Shown: piece after piece, positions 43,804-52,997 of the stretch
Layout: each line of letters begins with the position of its first letter
How positions within the stretch are numbered: the first letter of the stretch is position 1
Assembly: GCF_900110485.1 (NCBI RefSeq)
Contig: NZ_FODY01000009.1
Span: forward strand, 59,181 to 123,180
Direction of reading: 5' to 3'
Length of the DNA: 64,000 nt
From: Propionispora vibrioides
Lineage (GTDB): Bacteria > Bacillota > Negativicutes > Propionisporales > Propionisporaceae
Translations under genes and position numbers: made by a program
The notes under the pieces: model-generated
Seen by the model: only the letters and a program-made list of their open reading frames with translations
What the model was told of the DNA's origin: nothing
The model's database searches: none

Positions 43804-45219
43804 ATGGAACTTACCCTTGGCCATGTTATCGGCCTGACCTTGACAATTTTGCTGGTAATCGGCAGCGGTCTGTATTCGGCACGGACGGTGACTTCGGCCG
43901 AAGGCTACAGCCTGGGCGGACGCTCTGCCGGTACGGCTCTGGTGGCAGGCAGCATAGCCGGCACGGTAATTGGCGGCGGCGCTACGGTAGGAACGGCGCA
44001 AATGGCCTATTCGCTGGGACTTTCTGCCTGGTGGTTTACCTTAGGTTCCGGCATTGGTTTCATTATTATGGGGCTGTTTTATGCCCGGCCGTTGCGCCGA
44101 ACCGGTCTGGAGACTATTCCGCAGTATCTGGTGGCAAATTACGGCCGACTGGCCGGTCCTTTGGTCAGTGTGATTTCTTCTCTGGGCATCTTGCTTAGCG
44201 CTGTGGCAAGCTGCCTGCCGGGAATTCAACTGATTGCAGCCATGTTTCACCTCGGGCCCTGGCCGGCGGCCTTGCTGCTTATGCTGCTGGTGGCCGCCTA
44301 TGTTTTTTTCGGCGGCATAAAAAGTGCCGGCGTGGCCGGCATGTTGAAAATGGTGATTATCTGGCTTACCTTGCTGGCCGCCGGCAGCACGGCCTGGCTG
44401 GCCTTAAGGGAAATGCCTGTTTTTGCGCTGCACTTTCCGGACTTTCCCTGGTTTAGCCTGTGGGGACATGGTTTTTGGGCGGGGCTGGGCAATCTTTTTT
44501 CTCTGATTGTCGGTATTATGTGCACTCAAACTTATATTCAGTCCATTTTTTCCGCCGCCGATTCGCGGACGGCGGCAGCGGGAGCGTTTGTTGCGGCGTT
44601 GATTGTCATCCCGGTGGGGTTGCCGTCCATTGCCATCGGCATGTTTATGCATGCCGCCCATCCTGCTATGCTGCCGATTCTGGTGCTGCCGGGTTATTTA
44701 CTGCAATATCAGCCGGCCTGGCTGGGCGGTATCGGGCTTGCCGGTATTTTACTATCGCTCATCGGATCGATTGCCGGGCTGACGCTGGGCATTGGCACCA
44801 TGCTTTCGCGGGATATCTGCGCCGAGCTGTTTCAGGTCAAAAGTAGTCAAACTTTATTGTGGATAAACCGGGGGATCATTTTACTGGTCATGGGTCTGGC
44901 CTGCCTGATTGCCGTGGCTCATCTGCAGTCGCAGGTACTGCTTTGGAATTACCTCTCTATGGCGTTGCGGGGCGGCGGAGTATTTTTACCGCTTACGCTG
45001 GCGATTTTTGCTCCCGGCAGGCTGCCGGGAAGTTGGGCTCTTGCTTCGATGGCAATCAGTACGCTGACTGCTATCCTGGCGGCTACGGTGCTTACCGTGC
45101 CGGTTGACCCGCTGTTTATCGGGCTTGCGGTGAGTGCCGGTATCATTCTGGCCGGACTGATTAGCAAGCGGTGGCAAGCCGGACACAGGCCTGCCGGTAA
45201 GGCGCACTGTAGTTCGTAA
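43804..45219 (+). CDS. Sodium:solute symporter family protein
   Basis: A 471-residue transporter with about twelve membrane segments. The N-terminus has SAEGYSLGGRSAGTALVAGSIAGTVIGGGATVGTAQMAY, typical of SSS proteins; listed motifs are GGRSAGT and GGGATVG near residues 40-65. SSS proteins take up sugars, amino acids, vitamins or organic acids with sodium; no close subfamily is evident. The ATG after CTTGGGGG is weakly supported, and an ATG eight codons upstream is possible. Confidence 0.82.
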   Translation: MELTLGHVIGLTLTILLVIGSGLYSARTVTSAEGYSLGGRSAGTALVAGSIAGTVIGGGATVGTAQMAYSLGLSAWWFTLGSGIGFIIMGLFYARPLRRTGLETIPQYLVANYGRLAGPLVSVISSLGILLSAVASCLPGIQLIAAMFHLGPWPAALLLMLLVAAYVFFGGIKSAGVAGMLKMVIIWLTLLAAGSTAWLALREMPVFALHFPDFPWFSLWGHGFWAGLGNLFSLIVGIMCTQTYIQSIFSAADSRTAAAGAFVAALIVIPVGLPSIAIGMFMHAAHPAMLPILVLPGYLLQYQPAWLGGIGLAGILLSLIGSIAGLTLGIGTMLSRDICAELFQVKSSQTLLWINRGIILLVMGLACLIAVAHLQSQVLLWNYLSMALRGGGVFLPLTLAIFAPGRLPGSWALASMAISTLTAILAATVLTVPVDPLFIGLAVSAGIILAGLISKRWQAGHRPAGKAHCSS

Positions 45220-45223
45220 GCGA

Positions 45224-45262
45224 AAAATCCGTACCTGCCATTTGGCGGTACGGATTTTTTTA
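45224..45262. terminator. Bidirectional terminator between convergent genes
   Basis: AAAATCCGTACC pairs with GGTACGGATTTT, with an inner CC/GG pair, A run before and T run after. Confidence 0.85.
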
Positions 45263-45874
45263 TTGTAGCAGGGCTTTCCAGTTGACTCCCAGCGATTCCA
45301 GCAGATGAATGACGTGTGTATCGTTAGCCTGCACGAAACCACGAACCTTGGCGTAAACCATACTTTGCCGTCCGTCTTTAAAAATGGTCAATTGATCTAA
45401 CAGCGGGTTGTAGTTGACCTCGCTGCCGTCGGGCATTTTTTTGGAGACCGGATCGATAACCGGCTGGGTGGCGGGGGAGGCCGGAGTGGACTGAAGCTCC
45501 TTTAAGCGGAGGCGCAGGGTGGCGATGTCATCCGTTGTGACCAGACCGGTGATCTCGGCGGTAAAGGACAAGGCCCCGTCGCTCGTTAAGGTGCGCTGCA
45601 CTTTGGATGAAGTGACCTGCAGCAGTCCGGCGGACAAGGTTGTGACTTCGTCTTTGGTGAGCTGGAGATTCTCCGTCTGGCTGAAGCTTTCAATATAGAT
45701 GCCGGCCTGTTCGATGGCCGACCGTTTGGCGTTGAGCAGGGCTTTGTCCTGGGCGGCAGCCGGCGTTTCCCCATCGCCCATGAGGTAGGTGCCGGTAGCG
45801 GTAATGTAATGGGGTTCGGCAAAACAAAACAGCGGGATACATAATAAAACCACTAAAGCAGTTATGAGCTTCAT
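45260..45874 (-). CDS. Exported LPP20/FlgT-N-like protein
   Basis: 204 residues. Signal peptide at 1-19 (LITALVVLLCIPLFCFA). The mature N-terminus (ITATGTYLMGDGETPAAAQDKALLNAKRSAIEQAG) resembles the LPP20/FlgT N-terminal fold, with the usual run of AA-A-D-A helix residues. There is no lipobox, so it is probably periplasmic and soluble rather than a lipoprotein. A proline- and threonine-rich spacer near 130-140 is followed by a small C-terminal domain. Function is unknown. GGAGTG lies before the ATG. Confidence 0.65.
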   Translation of the reverse strand: MKLITALVVLLCIPLFCFAEPHYITATGTYLMGDGETPAAAQDKALLNAKRSAIEQAGIYIESFSQTENLQLTKDEVTTLSAGLLQVTSSKVQRTLTSDGALSFTAEITGLVTTDDIATLRLRLKELQSTPASPATQPVIDPVSKKMPDGSEVNYNPLLDQLTIFKDGRQSMVYAKVRGFVQANDTHVIHLLESLGVNWKALLQ

Positions 45875-46012
45875 AACATCACTCCGTTGTTAATGATAAT
45901 GGATACCTAAATTTTCGCTGTTTGTTTTCCAGACTCCTGCCATTTTGATTTCGATAACGGTAGGATAGAGTGAAATCTTTGAAAACACGGGAGAGGCTTG
46001 AGTTCGGGCTTT

Positions 46013-46053
46013 CTGCAGCAATAGCCGGTCGGTGTGGCTGGCTATTGCTGCAG
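46013..46053 (+). other. Strong hairpin of unknown role
   Basis: CTGCAGCAATAGCC pairs perfectly with GGCTATTGCTGCAG around a 13-base loop. The nearest T tract (GACTTTGTTTTA) is interrupted, and no upstream gene on this strand ends here. It could terminate a short transcript or form a 5' structure. The rest of the gap 45875-46153 shows nothing clear. Confidence 0.55.
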
Positions 46054-46153
46054 GACTTTGTTTTAGGGAGAAGGTTGTCTTGTTTGTTGATTGTATACAG
46101 TTGCCGCTAAGGAAGGCATACTAAATAAAAAGTAAAACTCTGGAGAAAGAAGG

Positions 46154-46672
46154 ATGTTTGTGGATAAAAGCTATATATTTATGCTGTTTACCCTTATTGT
46201 AGGAGCTGTGTTTTTTCTGCTGGTACCCAAGACGCAATATAAGCGTTATCTTTTATATGGCATCGTGCTTGGCGGTTTTGTCCATGGCTTTATCGCCTCC
46301 GCTTCAAGCTATATGAATTTATTGAAATATACCAATATGGGACCGTTCAGTGTTATGGGTGTTATACCGGCCTGGACACCGATTGCCTGGTCATTTTCGT
46401 TTGCTGTCTTTTTCTATTTAATGCCCCGGCGCAGAGCTTTTTTGATTCCTTATGTGCTGGCTTTTACCGGCCTGGATTATATTGTGGGACTGGTACTGGA
46501 AGCCTATGGTTTGTTTATGTATATCGGCAGTTACCGTTATTTTGCTCTATTGACCTTTTTAGTATGGTATTCTGTGGCAGCCTGGATTTTTTACCGGGAC
46601 CCGCAAGCAAATGTTTTACAGCCGGTTGCCGCGAAAGCGCTGCCGGAAGAAAAGCGGGATGAGGAAAAATAA
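46154..46672 (+). CDS. CBO0543-like membrane protein
   Basis: A 172-residue integral membrane protein with about five hydrophobic segments and a basic/acidic C-terminal tail (EEKRDEEK). The pattern resembles clostridial CBO0543-family proteins of unknown function, common in spore-forming Firmicutes. GGAG lies eight bases before the ATG. Confidence 0.65.
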   Translation: MFVDKSYIFMLFTLIVGAVFFLLVPKTQYKRYLLYGIVLGGFVHGFIASASSYMNLLKYTNMGPFSVMGVIPAWTPIAWSFSFAVFFYLMPRRRAFLIPYVLAFTGLDYIVGLVLEAYGLFMYIGSYRYFALLTFLVWYSVAAWIFYRDPQANVLQPVAAKALPEEKRDEEK

Positions 46673-46691
46673 CCGTTTATTTGTGAAGTGA

Positions 46692-46725
46692 TTGTAACAA
46701 AACTGTAACATTGGCATGGTACTAT
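46692..46725 (+). promoter_or_regulatory. Pho-box-like promoter
   Basis: TTGTAACA-AAA-CTGTAACA is a direct repeat with an 11-bp period, resembling the PhoB box (CTGTCAT-AAA-CTGTCA type). Nine bases later comes TACTAT as -10, the spacing used at PhoB-activated promoters, where the box replaces the -35. The next gene starts about 30 bases after the -10. Confidence 0.55.
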
Positions 46726-46757
46726 TTGGTTGTAGGAACCAATAGGAGGGATTGTAG

Positions 46758-47102
46758 ATGAGAAACATGGTAAAGAAGACGATTATTTATTCGTTGGTTG
46801 GGATTATGCAGCTTGGCTTTGGCTTAACGGTAACCGAGGCATCGCCGTTGCATACTGGTAACTGGCAGCCGCAGACCATCCGGATGGACCGGCCTCATGA
46901 CGGTGATTCGGACCGGCAGCGTGAGCATGACCGGAGAGAACGGGAAGAAAATGAACGCCATGAAAGAGAAATGAAGCGGCGCCCCCATGAAAGCGACAGG
47001 GAATGGCATGAACGGCAGGAACGGGAAAAACAGCGTCATGATCAGGCATTGCACGAAATCGCAGCCTTTCTGATAGGCGTTGTAGTCGGTCAGTCTAATT
47101 AA
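46758..47102 (+). CDS. Small exported, highly charged protein
   Basis: 114 residues. Signal peptide at about 1-28 (KKTIIYSLVGIMQLGFGLTVTEA), then a hydrophilic stretch dominated by Arg, Glu, His and Asp, including REREENERHEREMKRRPHESDR, shown here only in part (residues 60-85), and a hydrophobic C-terminal segment (HEIAAFLIGVVVGQ). No homologue is recognised. AGGAGGG precedes the ATG. The Pho-box-like promoter suggests induction under phosphate limitation; the many charges could bind metal or phosphate. Confidence 0.6.
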   Translation: MRNMVKKTIIYSLVGIMQLGFGLTVTEASPLHTGNWQPQTIRMDRPHDGDSDRQREHDRREREENERHEREMKRRPHESDREWHERQEREKQRHDQALHEIAAFLIGVVVGQSN

Positions 47103-47417
47103 GCAAAAAAATAATCCGGAACTGGGAGAGAGGCTCTTTGGGTTTCTCCTTCCAGCCGGTTTGATTTCCCTATTCGAAAGAATAGGGTTCTTTATTTTTA
47201 CCCGGCAATGCCGGAAACTTTCCGTCCTTAGTTTCCTTGTTGCGGAACAGAACCATTAAAAACCCGAGGTAGTGAGAGATTTGGCTTATTTACCGGAAAA
47301 GGGACTGATTTTTGTTGTTTTCCCAGATGGTGTTTATTGCTAAAAAACTTGAATTCTGCTACGCTGATGATGAGCAAGATGCTGCATTGACGAAACAAAG
47401 GAGAGAGGATTACGATT
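47103..47417. other. Intergenic region with two hairpins
   Basis: A hairpin at 47116-47159 (CCGG-CTGG-AGA against TCTCC-CCAG-CCGG) is followed by a terminator at 47168-47200 (CCCTATTC, GAAA tetraloop, GAATAGGG, T-rich). Downstream of 47200 no gene or clear promoter was found before the threonine aldolase. Confidence 0.6.
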
Positions 47418-48452
47418 ATGCTACGATTTGAATGCGATTATACCGAAGGCGCTCATCCCAGGATTTTGCAGCGACTGCTGGAAACCAATGAAGAGCAGAC
47501 GCCGGGCTATGGTTTGGATCAGCACTGCGAAGCAGCCCGGAATTATATAAAAAAAGCTTGTCAGGCGATGGACGCCGAGGTTCATTTTTTGGTTGGCGGC
47601 ACACAGACTAATGCCACCATCATTGCTTCTATTCTACGCCCCTATCAGGGCGCGGTGACAGCCGAAAGCGGTCATATTGCCGTCCATGAGACCGGCGCCA
47701 TTGAAGCGGCCGGTCACAAGGTGCTTACGCTGCCCAGCCGGGACGGGAAAATCCGGGCCGAGCAGGTAAAAGAGTTATACCGGGCTCACTGGGCCGATGC
47801 TTCCCATGAGCATATGGTACAGCCCGGCATGGTATATATATCCCATCCAACTGAGAACGGAACCACGTATCGCAAGGATGAACTGGAGGCGTTAAGCGCT
47901 GTTTGCCGGGAATGCGGCCTGTCACTGATGCTGGACGGCGCTCGTCTGGGGTACGGCCTGGCGGCTCCGGACAATGATTTGTCCTTAGCCGATATTGCCC
48001 GTCTCTGCGATGTTTTTTATATCGGGGGAACGAAAGTCGGAGCTCTAATGGGCGAAGCTGTCGTGATTACTCAGGAGACCTTGAAGCGAGATTTCCGTTA
48101 CATGATTAAACAGCATGGCGGGATGTTGGCCAAGGGACGGCTGCTGGGCATTCAGTTTGAAACGCTGTTTGAGGACGGTCTGTACTTTGAAATTGCCAGG
48201 CATGCCGTAGCCATGGCGATGCGTATCCGGGAAGCTTTCGCGGCCAAAGGATTTTCTTCCCGCTATGCTTCTACTACCAATCAGCAATTTCCCGTTTTAC
48301 CTGATGAAGTGTTAAAAAAACTGAGTGAAACCTACTCCTATTCTTTTTGGGAAAAGGCGGACGCCACTCACAGTGTAGTGCGGTTCTGTACCAGTTGGGC
48401 TACCAAACAGGAGTATGTGGACAGGCTTGTTGAGGATATAAAAAAATTATAA
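47418..48452 (+). CDS. ltaE: Low-specificity L-threonine aldolase
   Basis: A 344-residue PLP enzyme that cleaves L-threonine to glycine and acetaldehyde. The Schiff-base lysine is Lys206 in YIGGTKVGAL; Asp173 in MLDGARLGYG binds the PLP ring nitrogen. ECDYTEGAHPRIL and SGHIAVHETGAIE are family motifs. GGAGAGAGG precedes the ATG. Single gene. Confidence 0.93.
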   Translation: MLRFECDYTEGAHPRILQRLLETNEEQTPGYGLDQHCEAARNYIKKACQAMDAEVHFLVGGTQTNATIIASILRPYQGAVTAESGHIAVHETGAIEAAGHKVLTLPSRDGKIRAEQVKELYRAHWADASHEHMVQPGMVYISHPTENGTTYRKDELEALSAVCRECGLSLMLDGARLGYGLAAPDNDLSLADIARLCDVFYIGGTKVGALMGEAVVITQETLKRDFRYMIKQHGGMLAKGRLLGIQFETLFEDGLYFEIARHAVAMAMRIREAFAAKGFSSRYASTTNQQFPVLPDEVLKKLSETYSYSFWEKADATHSVVRFCTSWATKQEYVDRLVEDIKKL

Positions 48453-48529
48453 ACAGTTAACAGGAAGGTTGCAGATCTGCAACTTTGTTGAGCCGCTGCC
48501 GGAAGTGCTCCGGCAGGAAGCGCGGAGGG

Positions 48530-48964
48530 TTAGCCGGAATTACGGACAATTAATACGGGGCAGGGGGCGTAGTGCAGAACATAGTTGCTGATGCTGCCAA
48601 TTAGTAATTTGGCTACATCGCTCATTCCACGCCGTCCCATAACGATTAAGGAATAATTATTTTCTTTTGCAATTTCGGTAATTTTTATCCCTGGATGGCC
48701 ATATACAATACGGGTTGTTACGTGACCGTCGAATGGCTGAAAAATGGCTAAAGCGTGCTCTAAAATTTGCGTGCCTTTTTCATCCAGGCTTTGGCTCAAT
48801 GCCTGCGGCAGGGACTGGGAATCGGCCATCAGATAGGCAGCGTGTTGAATAACATGGATCAACGCCACAGAACTATTAAATTTCTCGGCTAAGCTTAGCG
48901 CATAGCTGGCCGCCGCTAAGGCAGCTTCCGAGCCATCTAAGGGGACTAAAATTCTTCCAAACAC
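48530..48964 (-). CDS. Universal stress protein (UspA family)
   Basis: A 144-residue cytosolic protein with an ATP-binding UspA fold. ILVPLDGSEAA at the start and VMGRRGMSDVAKLLIGSIS near the end form the G-2x-G-9x-GS nucleotide site. Last gene of the minus-strand MarR-MFS-UspA set (30-base gap). Role in stress survival is inferred from family. Confidence 0.9.
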   Translation of the reverse strand: MFGRILVPLDGSEAALAAASYALSLAEKFNSSVALIHVIQHAAYLMADSQSLPQALSQSLDEKGTQILEHALAIFQPFDGHVTTRIVYGHPGIKITEIAKENNYSLIVMGRRGMSDVAKLLIGSISNYVLHYAPCPVLIVRNSG

Positions 48965-48994
48965 ATTCTCACCTGTTTTCTAGTAGTTATCGGA

Positions 48995-50188
48995 CTATTT
49001 TTTTGCTTCGGCATGGACTAGGCTGGTTTCTTGTTTGCTTATGGCGAGCAGACCAAGATAGCTTGCTAAAAAAAGGCCCATAATAGCGGTTGAACACCAA
49101 TATATAGATGCATAGCCCCATTTTCCGGCAAGTATTCCCAGGGCGATCGAACCGGCGCCGTTGCCAATATCAACCATGTTGTAGAAAGTGGCGCTGGCCG
49201 CACTGCGTTTGGATGGCGGGACAAGGTTGAACATCCAGGTTTGCATAGCTGGAAAGAGAGTCCCATAGCCAAAGCCGTAAAGTGCCGAGGCGGCCAGGAA
49301 TACCGGCATGGTTTTGCTTTGAGCCAGGACCGCAAAGCCGAGCAGGAATAATACAGAGCCGGGCAGTAAAACCCAGGCCGGTCCTTTTCTGTCAAAAATT
49401 CTTCCTGTGACTAAACGGGAAAGAAAAATACACAATGTACATACCAGAAAAAAATAACCGGCGTTAGCAATATGTACTTCTTTGGCTAACAGGGCGATGA
49501 AATTTAAAACCCCGCCAATGCATATACCAAAAAGTATCGTAAGAAAGGCTTGAAATAGCAAACGCTTTTCAATAAGTTTATCAAGCAGTGAAACATCTTC
49601 TTGTATAATTGAACTGTCTGTGCGGACATTCGGGAAAGAACAAAAACTCATGCACACAAGCGCGACTATCTGACTTATTGTTGCTACAATAAATAGAGTT
49701 TGAAATGAAATGTTGTCGACAATCCATACGCCGAGGCCCGGAGCAACAGCCATGGCCAGTGTAGTTCCCAAGCCGAAATACCCCATTCCTTCACCACGTC
49801 TGGAGGCGGGCAGGATATCGGCAACGATAGTGGCATATAGGGTAGTAGCTATGCCAAAACCCAGGCCGTGCAGCACCCGTAAAGAAAGCAATTTTGGCAC
49901 CGAAGTGGCCAGCGTATAACTTAAAGCAGCAATGAAACAGAGAATGCAGCCGATATAGAGGTAATATTTTTTCCCCCATCTTTTAATTCCATAGTCTGTA
50001 AAAAGACGAATTAAAATAGCACAAAATACAAAAATCGCGGATAAGAGCCCGATATCAGTACTGGTGCCGCCTTGTTTTAACACATAAAGAGGGAGTGTGG
50101 GCAAAAAGATATGAAAGCCGCTAAAGAGGAACGTGTTGGAGATAGTGAATAAAATGAAATCTTTTGTCCATAGTTTTTCATTATTCAT
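48995..50188 (-). CDS. MFS transporter (12 TM)
   Basis: A 397-residue membrane protein with about 12 hydrophobic segments. Motif-A-like DYGIKRWGKKYYLY follows TM2, and HGLGFGIATTLYATIVADILPASRRGEGMGYFG spans TM4-5; the quoted core is RRGEGMGYFG. Such transporters export drugs or siderophores or import unknown compounds. AAAGGAT precedes the ATG. It is paired with a MarR repressor upstream, which argues for export of a toxic ligand. Confidence 0.85.
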   Translation of the reverse strand: MNNEKLWTKDFILFTISNTFLFSGFHIFLPTLPLYVLKQGGTSTDIGLLSAIFVFCAILIRLFTDYGIKRWGKKYYLYIGCILCFIAALSYTLATSVPKLLSLRVLHGLGFGIATTLYATIVADILPASRRGEGMGYFGLGTTLAMAVAPGLGVWIVDNISFQTLFIVATISQIVALVCMSFCSFPNVRTDSSIIQEDVSLLDKLIEKRLLFQAFLTILFGICIGGVLNFIALLAKEVHIANAGYFFLVCTLCIFLSRLVTGRIFDRKGPAWVLLPGSVLFLLGFAVLAQSKTMPVFLAASALYGFGYGTLFPAMQTWMFNLVPPSKRSAASATFYNMVDIGNGAGSIALGILAGKWGYASIYWCSTAIMGLFLASYLGLLAISKQETSLVHAEAKK

Positions 50189-50225
50189 TGATTAAAGTAT
50201 CCTTTCTAAAAGCCAATAAACAATA

Positions 50226-50651
50226 TTAACTTTGATATTTTTGTGAATTAGAATACATGGATTGTAGCATAGCAAACAGCTGATTTTGTTTTTCTTCCGG
50301 TAAGTCGGCTAAAACCGCCTGCCGGTGTTTTTGAATGGCTTCCTCCCATTGGTTATACTGGGCTAGTGCCCTATCAGTCAAAAAAACATTTTTTTCCCGC
50401 CGGTCGTTGCCAGGTTTTCTTTCGATTAGCTGCTTTTCTTCCAGCTTTATTACACTTTTGGATATAGCCGCCGGTTCGACATTCAAATAATTAGCTAAAG
50501 AAATTTGTGACGTAGGGCCGAGTTCCTTTAGACTCATGAGGATAGACCATTCAGAGCTATATAACCCATAGTCTGCCAGGCAATAGTTGATACCCTGGGA
50601 AATAGCCCGTGTCGTTTGATAAAGTTGATGCATCAGCCGATTAGAGTCCAT
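50226..50651 (-). CDS. MarR-family repressor
   Basis: A 141-residue winged-helix regulator. ISLANYLNVEPAAISKSVIKLEEKQLI is the recognition region, and RKPGNDRREKNVFLT is the wing. The ATG is used; a GTG five codons earlier lies inside the AGAGGTG site. It is the first gene of a minus-strand operon with an MFS transporter, and its own promoter is overlapped by palindromes, so it is probably autoregulated. Confidence 0.9.
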   Translation of the reverse strand: MDSNRLMHQLYQTTRAISQGINYCLADYGLYSSEWSILMSLKELGPTSQISLANYLNVEPAAISKSVIKLEEKQLIERKPGNDRREKNVFLTDRALAQYNQWEEAIQKHRQAVLADLPEEKQNQLFAMLQSMYSNSQKYQS

Positions 50652-50682
50652 GATATAGGTGGTCACCTCTTTGTGGATAAAT

Positions 50683-50735
50683 TAATATACTAGTATATTA
50701 TTAACTAGTATATTAATTTGTTGTTTTTCTGTCAA
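50683..50735 (-). promoter_or_regulatory. marR promoter and overlapping operators
   Basis: On the minus strand TTGACA (50735-50730), 17 bases, TATACT (50712-50707). The perfect 18-bp palindrome TAATATACTAGTATATTA (50683-50700) and a second copy of the half CTAGTATATTA (50705-50715) overlap the -10 and the transcript start. Confidence 0.8.
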
Positions 50736-50847
50736 GCTGTTACTAACGGTGAAAGTTTGTAAAAACTTTTACATTGAACTGATTATGTAAATTTGATAGA
50801 CTGGTATAGAGTCCAATTCTACATAGAAAAGAGAGGCTTTACGTAAG

Positions 50848-52695
50848 ATGGTAAGCAAGTCGAAAAACCGGGTGGATGTGTTGGGGTTTATTGTTATCAT
50901 AGTTATTTTGGCGCTTATGGGCAGACTGGCTTACCTTCAGATCATAAAAGGTGATTACTTTCACACCTTGGCTGAGCAAAATCGCATCCGCTTGATTACC
51001 GTGACGGCGCCGCGGGGAACTTTCTATGACCGCAACGGAGCGCCGCTGGTGAACAACCGCCCCGGTTTTTCCGTGTCCCTGATGCCGATTGACGGACCGG
51101 TTTCACAGGAGGTTATTGCTAAACTGGCGGATATTCTCAAGGTTAAGCCGGAGGAGATTTTAAACAAAGTCAAAAAAGAGGAAAACCCGCTAAATCCGGT
51201 TATCGTGAAAAACGATGTGGGACAGGACATTGTGGCCAAGATCGAAGAACGGAAAAGCGATCTGCCTGGCGTGGTACTGGCGATTCAGGCGGTGCGCAGT
51301 TATATATACAATGATCTTGGCGCCCATATGTTCGGCTATGTGGGGGAAATCAACGACAGCGAACTGGAAAAAGGGAAAGCCGACGGCTATAAAAGTGGTG
51401 ACATTCTTGGCAAGTCCGGTCTGGAACAGGTCTATGATAAAACACTGCGCGGTGTGGACGGCGGTGAGCAGGTTGAAGTGGATGTGACCGGACGGCCGAT
51501 CCAACGGCTGGGCCGGAAGGAACCGGTTCCCGGTAATGACCTGTGGCTTACTATTGATTATCGCGTACAGAAAGCTACGGAAGAGGCGATGGACCGGCAG
51601 CTTACCTACTTGCAGAATAAACTGGGCAACAGTAAAGCAAAAGCCGGCGCTGCCGTCGCGATCAATCCTAAAACCGGTGAGGTGCTGGCGATGGTCAGCC
51701 GGCCGGCCTTTAATCCCAACCTGTTTAATGGCGGCATCTCGGAAAAAGACTGGAAGGTAATCAATGATAATCCGTTCAATCCCATGCAGAACCGGGTGAT
51801 TGCCGGTGAATATCCGCCGGGCTCGACGTTTAAAATTGTGACGGGCACAGCAGCGCTGGAGCTGGGAAAGGTGACGCCGGAAGAAAAGATTCTCGATACA
51901 GGCAAGCATTGGATTATTCCCAAGGGAAACGCGCAGAATGAAGCGCTGGGCTTGATTGATTTCCGCGAGGCGTTGTCCAAATCGGATAATGTGTATTTTT
52001 ATGAAATGGGAAACCGGCTGGGTATCGACAATCTGGAAAAGTATGCGAGAATGTTCGGCCTTGGTGAGTACACCGGTATTAAACTGCCGGGTGAATCAAA
52101 CGGTCTGGTAGCGAATAAAAAATATAAAATGAAAGTGTATGAAGAAGACTGGTATCTGTCGGAAACCTTTGACGCCGCCATAGGGCAGGGATTCCAACTG
52201 GCGACGCCGCTGCAGGTGGCCAATGTCATGGCCCAGATAGCCAATGGAGGGCATCGTTACCGTCCCTATCTTGTCAGCAAAATTGCCAGCCCTGACGGCA
52301 AGACCATGCAAGTCTTCCAGCCGGAGGAAGTGGGAACGATCAACATATCGGCTAAAACGCTTAACCTCATACGGAGCGCTCTCCGCGATGTCGCCTTGCC
52401 GGGCGGTACGGCGGCGACTACCTTCGCCGGCTTTCCCATCCCGATTGCCGGCAAAACGGGTACGGCGGAAAATCCTCATGGTGACGATCATGGCTGGTTT
52501 GTGGCCTATGCGCCGTTTGATGATCCGCAGATCGTGGTGGCTGTTCTGATTGAGCAGGGCGGTTTTGGTGCCGACTCGGCCGTGCCGATTGCCCGCAAAA
52601 TGCTGGAGGCTTATTTCGATGTCCCTTCCCAGAAAAATCCGGCAGATTTATATGCCGAGGAGCAGGCGGCGAAAGCCGGTGTTAAGCAGCCATAA
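50848..52695 (+). CDS. mrdA: Penicillin-binding protein 2 (class B transpeptidase)
   Basis: 615 residues. One membrane anchor (about 11-30), a dimerisation domain, then the transpeptidase domain with Ser326 in STFK, SDN (379-381) and KTGTAE (Lys536). It crosslinks peptidoglycan for cell elongation in the periplasm. There are no rod-operon neighbours (mreB, rodA) here. The ATG has GAGAGG about a dozen bases upstream, a loose spacing. Confidence 0.93.
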   Translation: MVSKSKNRVDVLGFIVIIVILALMGRLAYLQIIKGDYFHTLAEQNRIRLITVTAPRGTFYDRNGAPLVNNRPGFSVSLMPIDGPVSQEVIAKLADILKVKPEEILNKVKKEENPLNPVIVKNDVGQDIVAKIEERKSDLPGVVLAIQAVRSYIYNDLGAHMFGYVGEINDSELEKGKADGYKSGDILGKSGLEQVYDKTLRGVDGGEQVEVDVTGRPIQRLGRKEPVPGNDLWLTIDYRVQKATEEAMDRQLTYLQNKLGNSKAKAGAAVAINPKTGEVLAMVSRPAFNPNLFNGGISEKDWKVINDNPFNPMQNRVIAGEYPPGSTFKIVTGTAALELGKVTPEEKILDTGKHWIIPKGNAQNEALGLIDFREALSKSDNVYFYEMGNRLGIDNLEKYARMFGLGEYTGIKLPGESNGLVANKKYKMKVYEEDWYLSETFDAAIGQGFQLATPLQVANVMAQIANGGHRYRPYLVSKIASPDGKTMQVFQPEEVGTINISAKTLNLIRSALRDVALPGGTAATTFAGFPIPIAGKTGTAENPHGDDHGWFVAYAPFDDPQIVVAVLIEQGGFGADSAVPIARKMLEAYFDVPSQKNPADLYAEEQAAKAGVKQP

Positions 52696-52749
52696 GAGGG
52701 TACTTCTTATATTTACGGAAGTGGGCCTGTATGATATAATAAATAAAAC

Positions 52750-52845
52750 CACATATTCTTCGGGGAGCTTGTGTAGCAGGCTGAGAGGAAGTAATCAAAC
52801 TTTGACCCATATACCTGATTTGGATAATGCCAACGTAGGAATGTG
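52750..52845 (+). ncRNA. TPP riboswitch (first of two)
   Basis: Canonical THI element: CGGGGAGC, GGCTGAGAGGAA, TTTGACCC, ACCTGATTTGG and ATAATGCCAACGTAGG appear in order, closed by a CACAT/ATGTG P1 stem. It is followed by a terminator, so thiamine diphosphate should switch off thiW-thiM transcription. Confidence 0.93.
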
Positions 52846-52877
52846 AATTGTGTTGCTATGATGTATAGGTAGAGCAG

Positions 52878-52906
52878 GGATATGCCGGCAGGTATATCCT
52901 TTTTTA
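52878..52906 (+). terminator. Terminator of the first TPP riboswitch
   Basis: GGATATGCC pairs with GGTATATCC around GGCA, followed by six Ts. Confidence 0.85.
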
Positions 52907-52997
52907 TTGTTCGTAGGGTTCATCCGGTAAGGTTTTAGTTTTTGCCGGAGGAAGTGGTGGAGGAGGAGCGTCCTGCACCGGTGACAAACGACAACTA

